A DNA stretch of 64,000 nt from Nigerium sp. (GTDB lineage: Bacteria > Actinomycetota > Actinomycetes > Propionibacteriales > Propionibacteriaceae). Both the position numbers and the translations under genes were made by a program. Of the stretch, positions 10,350 through 19,362 are shown one piece after another (positions within the stretch are counted from its first letter, which is position 1; every line of letters starts with the position of its first letter). The stretch spans positions 186,001 through 250,000 of the forward strand of contig JADJTH010000001.1 in the NCBI GenBank assembly GCA_016711325.1, given 5' to 3'. A model generated the notes under the pieces. It did not search any database. It saw only the letters and a list, made by a program, of their open reading frames with translations, and was not told where the DNA came from.

Positions 10350-11333
10350 TCAGCGCGAGCGGTTGGCCACCTGGTCGCACAGCGCCTCGAGGCCCTCGCG
10401 GGCCGGGCCGTGCGGCAGCAGCTCGAGGTAGGCGCGCGCGACGGCGGCCCGACGGGCCACTTCGGCCCGCGCAGCCTCCATGACGGGGTGCGCGCGCAGC
10501 AGCGCGAGCGCCTCCGCCATCTCCGCCTCGTCGCCGAGCGGACGCGACGTCAACTCCAGCAGGCGGGCGTCCCCAGGGCCGGCGCTCGCGCGCAGCATCA
10601 GCACCGGCAGCGTCGCCACACCCTCGCGCAGGTCCGTGCCGGGGGTCTTGCCCGACGAGTCGGACTCGATGTCGAGCAGGTCGTCCGACAGCTGGAAGAC
10701 CGCGCCGACCTCTTCGCCATACGCGGCCAGGGCGTCCAGTACCTCGGCGGGCGCGCCACACACCATGCCGCCGAACCGCGCGGACGCGGCGATCAGCGAT
10801 CCGGTCTTGTCGGCGATCACACTCAGGTAGTGCGCCAGCGGATCCTCGTCCGGCTGGACGCCGCGGGTCTCGGCGATCTGGCCCTGCACGAGGCGCGCGA
10901 ACGTCTCGGCCTGCAGGTACACGTACTCGGTGCCGAGCGTCGCGACCGTCGAGGACGCCCGCGCGAACAGGAAGTCGCCGACCATGATCGCGACCGTGTT
11001 GTCCCAACGGCTGTTCGCCGACGGGACGCCGCGGCGCACCTCGGCCTCGTCCATCACGTCGTCGTGATACAGGCTCGCCACGTGGGTGAGCTCCATGACC
11101 ACGGCCGCCCGGTCGATCGCCGACGCGTCCGCCCCGTCGAAAAGCTGCGAGGCGAGCACGACCAGCATCGGCCGGAACCGCTTGCCGCCGGCCGCCAGAA
11201 GGTGCTGCGCGGCGTCCGTGACGAAAGCCGACTGGGCCGCGGCGGTCTCGTGCAGCCGGGCTTCAATCGCGTCGAGGCGACCGCGGACGGTCGCCTCGAA
11301 CGCCGGATCGACGTCGCTGGGAAGATCGCTCAC
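10350..11333 (-). CDS. Polyprenyl diphosphate synthase (menaquinone side chain)
   Basis: 327 residues from a GTG that overlaps the nuoN stop (GTGA). It is an all-trans prenyl transferase. The first aspartate-rich motif is LYHDDVMDEAEVRRG and the second is FQLSDDLLDIESD, with GGKRFRPMLVVL near the N-terminus. It is translationally coupled to the end of the nuo operon. The obvious role is to make the isoprenoid tail of menaquinone, the electron acceptor of the complex. Chain length cannot be read reliably. Confidence 0.9.
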   Translation of the reverse strand: MSDLPSDVDPAFEATVRGRLDAIEARLHETAAAQSAFVTDAAQHLLAAGGKRFRPMLVVLASQLFDGADASAIDRAAVVMELTHVASLYHDDVMDEAEVRRGVPSANSRWDNTVAIMVGDFLFARASSTVATLGTEYVYLQAETFARLVQGQIAETRGVQPDEDPLAHYLSVIADKTGSLIAASARFGGMVCGAPAEVLDALAAYGEEVGAVFQLSDDLLDIESDSSGKTPGTDLREGVATLPVLMLRASAGPGDARLLELTSRPLGDEAEMAEALALLRAHPVMEAARAEVARRAAVARAYLELLPHGPAREGLEALCDQVANRSR

Positions 11334-12907
11334 CTCAGGAAGCCGCCCGCCATCGCCGCCCACTGCATCACCTGATCGGGCAGCAGCCCCATCCAGACCG
11401 TGGCGACCGCGCCGATCGCCACCGGCACCCACGTCCAGCCACTGGCGTGACCGACGAACGTGCCCTGAGCCGGCTCGGCGGCGAACATGACGGCGATGAC
11501 GCGCAGGTACAGGTACGCGGCCACGATGCTGACCAGCACCGCCACGACCACGAGCCACCAATAGCCGCCCCGCCAGGCCGCGGTGAACACGGCCCACTTG
11601 CCGATGAAACCGCCGGTGAGCGGGATGCCCGCGAAGCTCAGCATGAACAGCGAGAACAGCCCGGCCACCCACGGGTTCTTACGGCCCAGGCCAGCCCACG
11701 CCTCGAGCCCGTTCTCTTCGCCGGCCGCGTTGCGAACCATCGTGACGAGCGCGAACGCGCCGATCGTCGCGAAGCCGTAGGCGACCAGGTAGAACATCAC
11801 GGACGCCGCGGACGTTGCCTGCCCGGCCGGCACGATCTGGCTGGCGCCGACGATCGCGGTGAGGATGAAGCCGGCGTGCGCGATCGAACTGTAGGCGAGC
11901 AGGCGCTTGATGTCGGCCTGCGTCAGTGCGCCGACGACACCGATGACCATGGTGAGCACGGCGAGGATCGCCAACAGTGGCTGCCACGTCCAGCGCTCGC
12001 CGTCGAGGGCGACGTAGAACACCCGCATGGTGGCGCCCACCGCGGCCAGCTTGGTGGCGATCGCCATGAAGCCCGTGACCGGGGTCGGGGCGCCCATGTA
12101 GACGTCCGGCGTCCAACTGTGGAACGGCACGATGCCGACCTTGAACAGCAGGCCGACCGAGAGCAGGGCCAGGCCGATGAACACCAGGCCGCGCTCGGTG
12201 GTGGTACCGGCGACGGCGTCGTGGATCGCGTGCAGGTCGAGCGCCCCGGTCACCACGAACAGCATCGCCGTGCCGAACAGGAAGAACGCCGAACTGAAGG
12301 CGCCGAGCAGGAAGTACTTCAGCGCCGCTTCCTGGCTCAGCAGGCGGCGACGGCGCGCCATGCCCGAGAGCAGGTACAGCGGCAGCGAGAACACCTCGAG
12401 CGCGACGAACATGACGAGCAGGTCGGACGAGGCGAGGAACACCATCATGCCGGCGAGCGCGAACAGCACCAGCGGGTAGACCTCGGTGTGCTCGTGCCGG
12501 GCGGCGGACGCCTCGGCTTCGTCCCGCGAGCCGGGCACCGAGGCCGCTGACGCGGCGAACGCGGTGGCGCCGCCGTTGAGGCGGCGCTCCGAGAACACCA
12601 TGAGCGCCAGGGCGCCGAAGACCAGCAACGCCGCCCACATGAAGTAGGTCGGGCCGTCCAGCATCAGCGAACCCATCGCGACCGGGCCGCCGTACGCGCT
12701 GAGCACGTTCAGCACCAGGAAGGCCATCGCGAACACCACGCTGACCGCGACCAGGACGAGCTGCGCCAAGAACCGGTACGCCCGCGGCAGCACGGCCTCC
12801 ACCAGGATGCCCAGGCAGGCCGCGCCGAACAACAGCAGGACCGGGGCGAGCGCGCGCCACTCAAGGACGGGCGCGGCCATCTCCAGCAGCATCAGGTTGG
12901 ACGACAT
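11330..12907 (-). CDS. nuoN: NADH-quinone oxidoreductase subunit N
   Basis: 525 residues, a multi-spanning membrane subunit of the proton-pumping arm of complex I, related to Mrp antiporters. The central block has HSWTPDVYMGAPTPVTGFMA and LLAYSSIAHAGF. The start codon lies in GTGATG, where the ATG at 12907 shares its first base with the nuoM TGA. The GTG at 12910 is an alternative one codon longer. An internal insert rich in Ala, Ser and Glu (near residue 130) separates two membrane blocks and is typical of actinobacterial NuoN. Confidence 0.95.
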   Translation of the reverse strand: MSSNLMLLEMAAPVLEWRALAPVLLLFGAACLGILVEAVLPRAYRFLAQLVLVAVSVVFAMAFLVLNVLSAYGGPVAMGSLMLDGPTYFMWAALLVFGALALMVFSERRLNGGATAFAASAASVPGSRDEAEASAARHEHTEVYPLVLFALAGMMVFLASSDLLVMFVALEVFSLPLYLLSGMARRRRLLSQEAALKYFLLGAFSSAFFLFGTAMLFVVTGALDLHAIHDAVAGTTTERGLVFIGLALLSVGLLFKVGIVPFHSWTPDVYMGAPTPVTGFMAIATKLAAVGATMRVFYVALDGERWTWQPLLAILAVLTMVIGVVGALTQADIKRLLAYSSIAHAGFILTAIVGASQIVPAGQATSAASVMFYLVAYGFATIGAFALVTMVRNAAGEENGLEAWAGLGRKNPWVAGLFSLFMLSFAGIPLTGGFIGKWAVFTAAWRGGYWWLVVVAVLVSIVAAYLYLRVIAVMFAAEPAQGTFVGHASGWTWVPVAIGAVATVWMGLLPDQVMQWAAMAGGFLR

Positions 12908-14415
12908 CACTTGGCTCCCTTCACGACCGGCGCCGGGTCGGTCACACCGACGTGGGCCAGGATCGCTTGTGCGGTGGGCTCAACGAGTTGCGCGGCCGGC
13001 GCGGGCACGAAACCGAGGAACAGCAGCACCCCGAGGATCGGAACCATGATCGCCCGCTCCAATCCGGTCAGGTCGCGACCGGTGAAGTGCGTCGCCGTGG
13101 CGTCCGTGACCGGGCCGGTCATCGTGCGCTGGTACATCCGCAGCACGTAGACCGCCGCCAGCACGACGCCGATCATCGACACGGCGGTGACGACCGGGTA
13201 GCGGCTCCAGGTGCCGGTGATCACCATGAACTCGCTGACGAACGTGGACATTCCCGGCAGCGACAGCGCCGACAGGCCGGACACGAGCAGCAGTCCGGCG
13301 GCCACCGGGGCGACCTTCTGGACGCCGCCGAACGCCTCGATGTCGTAACTGCCGCGCCGCTTGGCGAGGTAGCCGACCACCAGGAACATCGCGGCGGTCG
13401 AGAAGCCGTGGTTGAGCATGTAGAAGATGGATCCCGACAGCGACGCCTGCGTGAACGCGTAGATGCCAAGCACCATGAAACCGAAGTGGCTCACCGACGT
13501 GTAGGCCACCAGGCGCATCAGGTTGCGGCTGCCGATGGCGCCGAATGCGCCCCACAGGATCGACACGACCGCGAACCACACCATGAACGGCGTGGCCCAC
13601 AACGACGCCTCGGGGAACAGTCCCAGGCAGAACTTGATCATGCCGAACGTGCCGATCTTGTCGAGGACGCCCACCAGCAGCGTCGCCGTGCCGGGCGTGG
13701 AGTGCTCGGCGGCGTCCGGCAGCCACGTGTGCAGCGGAACCATCGGCGCCTTGATGATGAACGCGATCAGGAAGCCCACCATCAGCCAGCGCCCGACGTG
13801 ACCGTCGATGCTCAGCTGCGCCAGGTCGGCCACCAGGTAGGACGGCGCGCCCTGCGACGCGCTGATCGCGAACAGCCCCACCACGGAGGCCAGCATGATC
13901 AGGCCGCCGGCCAGGCTGAACAGCAGGAACTTGACGGCGGCGTACCGGCGCCGCGGACCACCGAAGCCGACGATCAGGAAGTACGTCGGGATCAGCGTCG
14001 CCTCGAAGAAGAGGTAGAACAGCACCACGTCGTTGGCCATGAACACGAACAGCGACAGACCTTGGAGCATCAGCACCAGCGCGAAGAACACCTGCGCGCT
14101 CCAGCGGCCGGCGGGCGGCTGCCATTCGGCGAGCATCACCAGCGGGGTCAGCACCACGGTCATCAGCACCATCGCCAGGCCCATGCCGTCGACGTCGAGG
14201 GCCCACCACGCCCCGAAGGCCCGGATCCAGGGCACCTGGACGGCGAGGTCGGCACCCGCGGCGTAGAGGCCGGCCACGCCCAGGCCCACGGCAAGGGTGG
14301 CGAGCGCGAAGCCGAGGCCGAGCAGGCGGGCGGCGCCCTTGCCCATCGGCAGCAGCAGGAGCAGACCACCGAGGATCGGCAGAAGCCCGAGGAAGGTCAA
14401 CCAGGGGAAAGTCAT
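12907..14415 (-). CDS. nuoM: NADH-quinone oxidoreductase subunit M
   Basis: 502 residues, an antiporter-like membrane subunit of complex I. It shows the proton-channel blocks PMVPLHTWLPDAAEHSTPG and LMRLVAYTSVSHFGFMVLG, with conserved Lys/His positions. The start ATG is preceded by GAGGAG at good spacing. It follows nuoL after a gap of about a dozen bases and overlaps nuoN by one base in TGATG. Confidence 0.96.
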   Translation of the reverse strand: MTFPWLTFLGLLPILGGLLLLLPMGKGAARLLGLGFALATLAVGLGVAGLYAAGADLAVQVPWIRAFGAWWALDVDGMGLAMVLMTVVLTPLVMLAEWQPPAGRWSAQVFFALVLMLQGLSLFVFMANDVVLFYLFFEATLIPTYFLIVGFGGPRRRYAAVKFLLFSLAGGLIMLASVVGLFAISASQGAPSYLVADLAQLSIDGHVGRWLMVGFLIAFIIKAPMVPLHTWLPDAAEHSTPGTATLLVGVLDKIGTFGMIKFCLGLFPEASLWATPFMVWFAVVSILWGAFGAIGSRNLMRLVAYTSVSHFGFMVLGIYAFTQASLSGSIFYMLNHGFSTAAMFLVVGYLAKRRGSYDIEAFGGVQKVAPVAAGLLLVSGLSALSLPGMSTFVSEFMVITGTWSRYPVVTAVSMIGVVLAAVYVLRMYQRTMTGPVTDATATHFTGRDLTGLERAIMVPILGVLLFLGFVPAPAAQLVEPTAQAILAHVGVTDPAPVVKGAK

Positions 14416-14428
14416 CTCAACTCCTCCC

Positions 14429-16348
14429 TCAACCCAACTGGCTGAGGATCAGAACGACACCCACGAACAGCACGCCGCCCAGCATGGTGAGCGCGTAGCT
14501 TCGGACGTAGCCGGTCTCCAAGCGGCGCACCTGCGTCGACAACCCGGCGAAGGCGTCTGCCGACGAGTCGGCGGCCTTGTCGATGCCCCGGGCGTCCGTC
14601 GCGTCGACCGCGGCGGCGACCGCAGTGGCCGGAGTGACGAACAGGGCGTCGTTGACCTGGTCTCCGAACAGGACGTTGCGGCCCGCGAGGGTGATCGGGT
14701 TGTTGGTGGCCGGGGCCTTCACCGGGATCGACCCGCGGCCGAACACCAGGTAGGAGATGACGACGCCGGCAGCGACGATGCCCATGGTGGCCATGCCGAC
14801 CGGGGTCGGGACCAGCGACACCTCGTGCGCGTGGTTGCCGACCGCCGGCTCCAGCCATTCCTGGATCCAGTTGTTCATGACCAGGCCGGAGACCACCGAC
14901 GCAACGGCCAGGATGACCAGCGGAATCGTCATCACCCGGGGCGACTCGTGCGGGTGGACGCCGGGCTGCCAGCGCTTCTCGCCGAAGAAGGTCATCAGCA
15001 TCAGGCGCGTCATGTAGAACGCGGTGATGCCGGCGCCGATCAGGGCGCAGATACCGATGAAGGTGTTCTGCGCGAACGCGGCCTCGATGATGTGATCCTT
15101 GGAGAAGTAGCCGGCGAACAGCGGGAAGCCGATGATCGCCAGGTAGCCCATCGCGAACGTGCCGAACGTCCACTTCATGGCCGTGCTCAGCGCTCCGTAG
15201 TGACGCATGTTGACGTCGTCGTTCATGCCGTGCATGACGGAGCCGGCGCCGAGGAACATGTTGGCCTTGAAGAAGCCGTGCGTCAGCAGGTGGAAGATCG
15301 CGAACGCGTAACCGGCCGGGCCGATGCCCGCGGCGAGCATCATGTAGCCGATCTGGCTCATCGTCGAGCCGGCGAGCACCTTCTTGATGTCGTCCTGGCT
15401 CGTGCCGATCCAGGCGCCCGCGAGCAGCGTCACCGTCGCGACGACGACAACCGCCAACTGCGCGGCCGGCGAGGTCTCGAACACCGCGTGGCTGCGGACG
15501 ACCAGGTACACGCCCGCCGTCACCATCGTCGCGGCGTGGATGAGCGCCGACACCGGGGTCGGGCCCTCCATGGCGTCCAGCAGCCAGGCCTGCAGCGGCA
15601 CCTGGGCGGACTTGCCGCAGGCGGCCAGCAGCAGGAACAGGCCGATCATCGTGGCCCACTGCGGCGCGAGCCCGTGGGCGCCCGCGTTCACGTCGGTGAA
15701 CGACGAACTGCCGAACATCGCCAGCATCGAGGCGATGGCGGCCAGCATGCCGAGGTCGCCCACGCGGTTCATCACGAACGCCTTCGTGCCGGCCGCGGCG
15801 GCGGACGGCTTGTGCTGCCAGAAGCTGATCAGCAGGAACGACGCCAGGCCGACGCCCTCCCAGCCGACGAACAGCACCAGGTAGTTGTTGGCCAGGACCA
15901 GCAGGAGCATCGCGGCAATGAACAGGTTCAGGTAGGCGAAGAAACGACGGCGGCGCTCGTCGTGCGCCATGTAGCCGATCGAGTAGATGTGGATCAGGCT
16001 GCCCACGCCGGTGATCAGCATGGCGAACAGGATCGAGAGCTGATCGACCAACAGGCCGACCTCGAAGCTCCACTCCCCCACGCTGAACCAGCTGTACAAC
16101 GGCGCCACGACCGCACGCGAGCCCGCGTCGGCGAAGAGCTGATGCCCGAACAGGCAGACGGCGATCGCGAACGACCACAGCACGGCGGCCGTCGCGAGCA
16201 GGTGGCCCCAGGCGTCCGACAACTTGCCGGCCAGCAGCAGCACACCCGCCACGACCGCCGGCACGGCGATCATCGTCCACGCCCACGTGAACATCCCGGT
16301 CGCGACGACCGGTTCGGCGATGGTCTCAAATAGAATCACGTCGCCCAC
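14429..16348 (-). CDS. nuoL: NADH-quinone oxidoreductase subunit L
   Basis: 639 residues from GTG, the largest antiporter-like subunit, with the long C-terminal lateral helix region typical of NuoL. Motifs include GWEGVGLASFLLISFW, GKSAQVPLQAWLLDAMEGPTPVSALIHAATMV and STMSQIGYMMLAAG. It starts one base after the nuoK stop. The C-terminal part carries the loop GRGSIPVKAPATNNPITLAGRN before the last helices. Confidence 0.96.
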   Translation of the reverse strand: MGDVILFETIAEPVVATGMFTWAWTMIAVPAVVAGVLLLAGKLSDAWGHLLATAAVLWSFAIAVCLFGHQLFADAGSRAVVAPLYSWFSVGEWSFEVGLLVDQLSILFAMLITGVGSLIHIYSIGYMAHDERRRRFFAYLNLFIAAMLLLVLANNYLVLFVGWEGVGLASFLLISFWQHKPSAAAAGTKAFVMNRVGDLGMLAAIASMLAMFGSSSFTDVNAGAHGLAPQWATMIGLFLLLAACGKSAQVPLQAWLLDAMEGPTPVSALIHAATMVTAGVYLVVRSHAVFETSPAAQLAVVVVATVTLLAGAWIGTSQDDIKKVLAGSTMSQIGYMMLAAGIGPAGYAFAIFHLLTHGFFKANMFLGAGSVMHGMNDDVNMRHYGALSTAMKWTFGTFAMGYLAIIGFPLFAGYFSKDHIIEAAFAQNTFIGICALIGAGITAFYMTRLMLMTFFGEKRWQPGVHPHESPRVMTIPLVILAVASVVSGLVMNNWIQEWLEPAVGNHAHEVSLVPTPVGMATMGIVAAGVVISYLVFGRGSIPVKAPATNNPITLAGRNVLFGDQVNDALFVTPATAVAAAVDATDARGIDKAADSSADAFAGLSTQVRRLETGYVRSYALTMLGGVLFVGVVLILSQLG

Positions 16349-16349
16349 C

Positions 16350-16652
16350 TCAGAGCTTCAGCAGGTTGGCGTCGTCGACCGAGGTCGAGCGGCGCGTCTT
16401 GTAGATCGACACGATGATGGCAAGGCCCACCACGACTTCGGCGGCGGCCACGACCATCACGAAGAAGGCCACGACCTGACCGTCGAGCACGCCCGTGATG
16501 TGCGAGCCGGCCACGAACGCGAGGTTGCAGGCGTTCAGCATCAACTCGACGCACATGAACGCGACCAGCGCGTTGCGGCGCACCAGGACGCCGACCGCAC
16601 CGATGGCGAACAGCAGCGCGGAGAGGATGAGGTAGTTCTCGGGATTCATCAT
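16350..16652 (-). CDS. nuoK: NADH-quinone oxidoreductase subunit K
   Basis: 100 residues and three predicted membrane helices. The conserved membrane glutamates are in [11 protein letters not shown] and in [11 protein letters not shown]. It begins [15 protein letters not shown] with the ATG overlapping the nuoJ stop (TGATG). Length is exactly that of the family. Confidence 0.95.
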   Translation of the reverse strand: MMNPENYLILSALLFAIGAVGVLVRRNALVAFMCVELMLNACNLAFVAGSHITGVLDGQVVAFFVMVVAAAEVVVGLAIIVSIYKTRRSTSVDDANLLKL

Positions 16653-17467
16653 CACTCGTCCGCCTCGTCTTCGGTCACGGCCTCGATCGCCGCGAAGGTC
16701 TGACTCGTCAGCCGCGTCAGCGGCAGCGGATCGACTGCGGCACCCCGCAGCACCAGCGTGCGGCTGACCGACTTCTCGGCGATCGAGCCGTCCGGCAGCA
16801 GGGCCGGGGCGCCGATCGCGTTGGTCGTCGCGTAGACGCCCGAGTTGGGCAGCGTGCCCGGGTGCTCGCCGGCGTCGGCGTAGGCCTTCATCCGTTCGAC
16901 CGCCTGTTCGCGCTGGCCGAGCTTCGGGGTCACCCGCTGGTGGTGCGACAGCAGCATCGCACCGACTGCGGCGACGATCAGCAGGGCCGCGGCCAACTCG
17001 AACACGAACACGTACCGGCCGAACATCAGGTTGGCCAGGCCTTCGACGTTGCCGCCGAACTCCGCGTTCGCCTCGATCACGGTCGCAGGCGCGTAGTGGA
17101 CGGCGCCGCCGATGCCGAAGAACAGCAAGGCGGCGAGGCCGACACCCATCAGGACGGCGAGAGGACGCTGCGCCTTGAGCGTCTCGACCGCCGAGTCGGG
17201 GGTGTCGATGCCGACCATCATCAGCACGAACAGGAACATCATCATCACCGCACCGGTGTAGACGATGATCTGGGTCATCGCGAGGAACGGTGCCCCCAGG
17301 GACGCGTACAGGACGGCCAGCGCGATCATCGAGACCGCCATCGACAGCGCCGCGTACACCGCGCGCCTGCTCAGCACCAGGCCGAGGGCGCCGAGCACCG
17401 CGAGGGGCGCGACGATCCAGAAGGTCACCTCCGATCCGGTGACCAGAGGAAGCAGTGCGGTGTTCAC
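16652..17467 (-). CDS. nuoJ: NADH-quinone oxidoreductase subunit J
   Basis: 271 residues from GTG. The N-terminal 170 residues hold five membrane helices with the family block [22 protein letters not shown]. The hydrophilic C-terminal tail of about 100 residues is longer than in E. coli but usual in actinobacteria. The start overlaps the nuoI stop in GTGA and the stop overlaps the nuoK ATG. Confidence 0.94.
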   Translation of the reverse strand: MNTALLPLVTGSEVTFWIVAPLAVLGALGLVLSRRAVYAALSMAVSMIALAVLYASLGAPFLAMTQIIVYTGAVMMMFLFVLMMVGIDTPDSAVETLKAQRPLAVLMGVGLAALLFFGIGGAVHYAPATVIEANAEFGGNVEGLANLMFGRYVFVFELAAALLIVAAVGAMLLSHHQRVTPKLGQREQAVERMKAYADAGEHPGTLPNSGVYATTNAIGAPALLPDGSIAEKSVSRTLVLRGAAVDPLPLTRLTSQTFAAIEAVTEDEADE

Positions 17468-18024
17468 GAGGCGACCTCCTGAGTGCGCTCGGTACCCGTG
17501 CGCGTGTCCGGGACGCCGGTGGGCGGCAGACCGAGGAAGTAGTCCTTCTCGTCATCGCCGAGGCGTCGCGGGTGCGGGGGCTCCTCCATGCCCGGCAGCA
17601 GGGGGGCAAGGAGCCGGTCCTTGGTGTAGATCATCTTCTCACGGCTCGTATCGGCCAGCTTGAAGTCATTGGTCATCGTCAGCGCGCGCGTCGGGCATGC
17701 CTCGATGCACAGGCCGCACAGAATGCAGCGCAGGTAGTTGATCTGATAGACGGAGCCGTAGCGCTCTCCCGGGGAGTACCGGGCTTCGTCGGTGTTGTCC
17801 GCACCCTCGACGTAGATGGCGTCCGCCGGGCAGGCCCACGCGCACAACTCACAGCCGACGCACTTCTCCAGGCCGTCCGGCCAGCGGTTGAGCTGGTGAC
17901 GGCCGTGGAAGCGCGGCGCGGTGACCTTCTCCTGGCCGGGCATCGGGTAGCCCTGCGTGAAGGTCTTGCGGAACATCGTCCTGAAGGTGACGCCGAATCC
18001 GGCCCAAGCATCGAACAGACCCAT
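17464..18024 (-). CDS. nuoI: NADH-quinone oxidoreductase subunit I (2x 4Fe-4S)
   Basis: 186 residues. It carries clusters N6a and N6b in two ferredoxin motifs, [16 protein letters not shown] and [16 protein letters not shown]. It links the peripheral arm to NuoB. The N-terminus [18 protein letters not shown] anchors it against the membrane part. It lies three bases after nuoH. Confidence 0.96.
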   Translation of the reverse strand: MGLFDAWAGFGVTFRTMFRKTFTQGYPMPGQEKVTAPRFHGRHQLNRWPDGLEKCVGCELCAWACPADAIYVEGADNTDEARYSPGERYGSVYQINYLRCILCGLCIEACPTRALTMTNDFKLADTSREKMIYTKDRLLAPLLPGMEEPPHPRRLGDDEKDYFLGLPPTGVPDTRTGTERTQEVAS

Positions 18025-18027
18025 GGC

Positions 18028-19362
18028 CTAGCCGTCCTTCCTGTCGTCGTCGGACGCCGCCGGCGCGGCCCGGTCGGGTTCGCTGGCACCGGCCACCACG
18101 TCGGCGAACTCGGGCAGTGTCTGCCCTTCGCGCGGCGGCACCGGGTACCCGCCCGCGAACGCGTCGAACGGGCCCTCGACCCACTCGGGTTCGGGTTCGG
18201 GCTTCCCGCCGCCGAGGAAGGCGACGCCGAGCACCGCCAGCGCGGCGACACCCACGACGATCCACAGCACGGGGCCCTGCAGCAAATCGTGGTTGGTGAG
18301 CCCGCGCAGCAGCGAGATCGCCATGACCCAGACCAGCGAGATGGGGATCAGCCACTTCCAGCCGAGCGTCATGAACTGGTCGTAGCGGAGGCGAGGCAGC
18401 GTGCCGCGCAGCCACACGAACATCGAGATCAGCAACTGCACCTTGATGAAGAACCACAGGAAGCCCCAGTACCCGGTGTCGGGAATCAGGAATCCGAGGG
18501 GCCAGATGGCCTTGTAGCCACCGAGGAACAGCGTGGTGGCGACGGCGGACACCGTGGCCATGTTGATGTACTCGGCGAGGAAGAAGATCGCGTAGCGGAA
18601 GCCGCTGTACTCGGTGAGGTGGCCCGAGACGAGCTCGGACTCACACTCGGGCAGGTCGAACGGCGCGCGGTTGGTCTCGCCGACCATCGAGATCACGTAG
18701 ATCACGAACGAGGGAATCAGCAGCAGCCAGAACCACGACTGGAGACCGAGGACGTTGCCCCCCAACAGCGGCTGGGCCTGCGCTTGCACGATCCGTGACG
18801 TCGACATCGAGCCCGCCATCAGGAACACCGCCACGTAGGACAGGCCCATGGAGATCTCGTACGAGATCATCTGCGCCGAACTGCGCAGTGCTCCCAGCAG
18901 GGAGTAGGGCGACTGCGAGCTCCAGCCCGCGAGCACGAAGCCGTAGATGGCGACCGAGGCGACCGCGAGGATCAGCAGCGCGGACACGTCGGTGTCGGCG
19001 ACCTGCAGTCGCGTGGTGACGCCGAACATGTTCACCTCGCCGCCCAGCGGGATCACCGACCACGCGGTGAAGGCGCACGCGCCGGCGATCAGCGGAGCGA
19101 TGGTGAACAGCACCTTGTCGACCATGCCCGGTGCGAAGTCCTCTTTGAACAGCAGTTTCATGCCGTCGCCGAGTGCCTGCCCGAGACCGCCGAGCTTGAT
19201 CGGGTTCATGATCGGGCCGCGGCGATGCTGCATCTTGGCGACCAGCCGGCGCTCGAACCAGACGTTGAAGATCGTCCAGGTGAGGAGCAGGAGCACCACG
19301 CCGACGACCTTGATGAGCACGATCCACCAGGGATCGTTCATGACGACTGAATCTGGGGTCAT
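18028..19362 (-). CDS. nuoH: NADH-quinone oxidoreductase subunit H
   Basis: 444 residues, longer than the E. coli subunit because of a hydrophilic C-terminal tail of about 80 residues rich in Pro, Glu and Ala. It is the membrane subunit that forms part of the quinone chamber. The conserved blocks are WFERRLVAKMQHRRGP, MKLLFKEDFAPG and GETNRAPFDLPECESELVSGH. The first ATG overlaps the nuoG stop. An inner ATG (MNDPWW) is a shorter alternative. Confidence 0.95.
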   Translation of the reverse strand: MTPDSVVMNDPWWIVLIKVVGVVLLLLTWTIFNVWFERRLVAKMQHRRGPIMNPIKLGGLGQALGDGMKLLFKEDFAPGMVDKVLFTIAPLIAGACAFTAWSVIPLGGEVNMFGVTTRLQVADTDVSALLILAVASVAIYGFVLAGWSSQSPYSLLGALRSSAQMISYEISMGLSYVAVFLMAGSMSTSRIVQAQAQPLLGGNVLGLQSWFWLLLIPSFVIYVISMVGETNRAPFDLPECESELVSGHLTEYSGFRYAIFFLAEYINMATVSAVATTLFLGGYKAIWPLGFLIPDTGYWGFLWFFIKVQLLISMFVWLRGTLPRLRYDQFMTLGWKWLIPISLVWVMAISLLRGLTNHDLLQGPVLWIVVGVAALAVLGVAFLGGGKPEPEPEWVEGPFDAFAGGYPVPPREGQTLPEFADVVAGASEPDRAAPAASDDDRKDG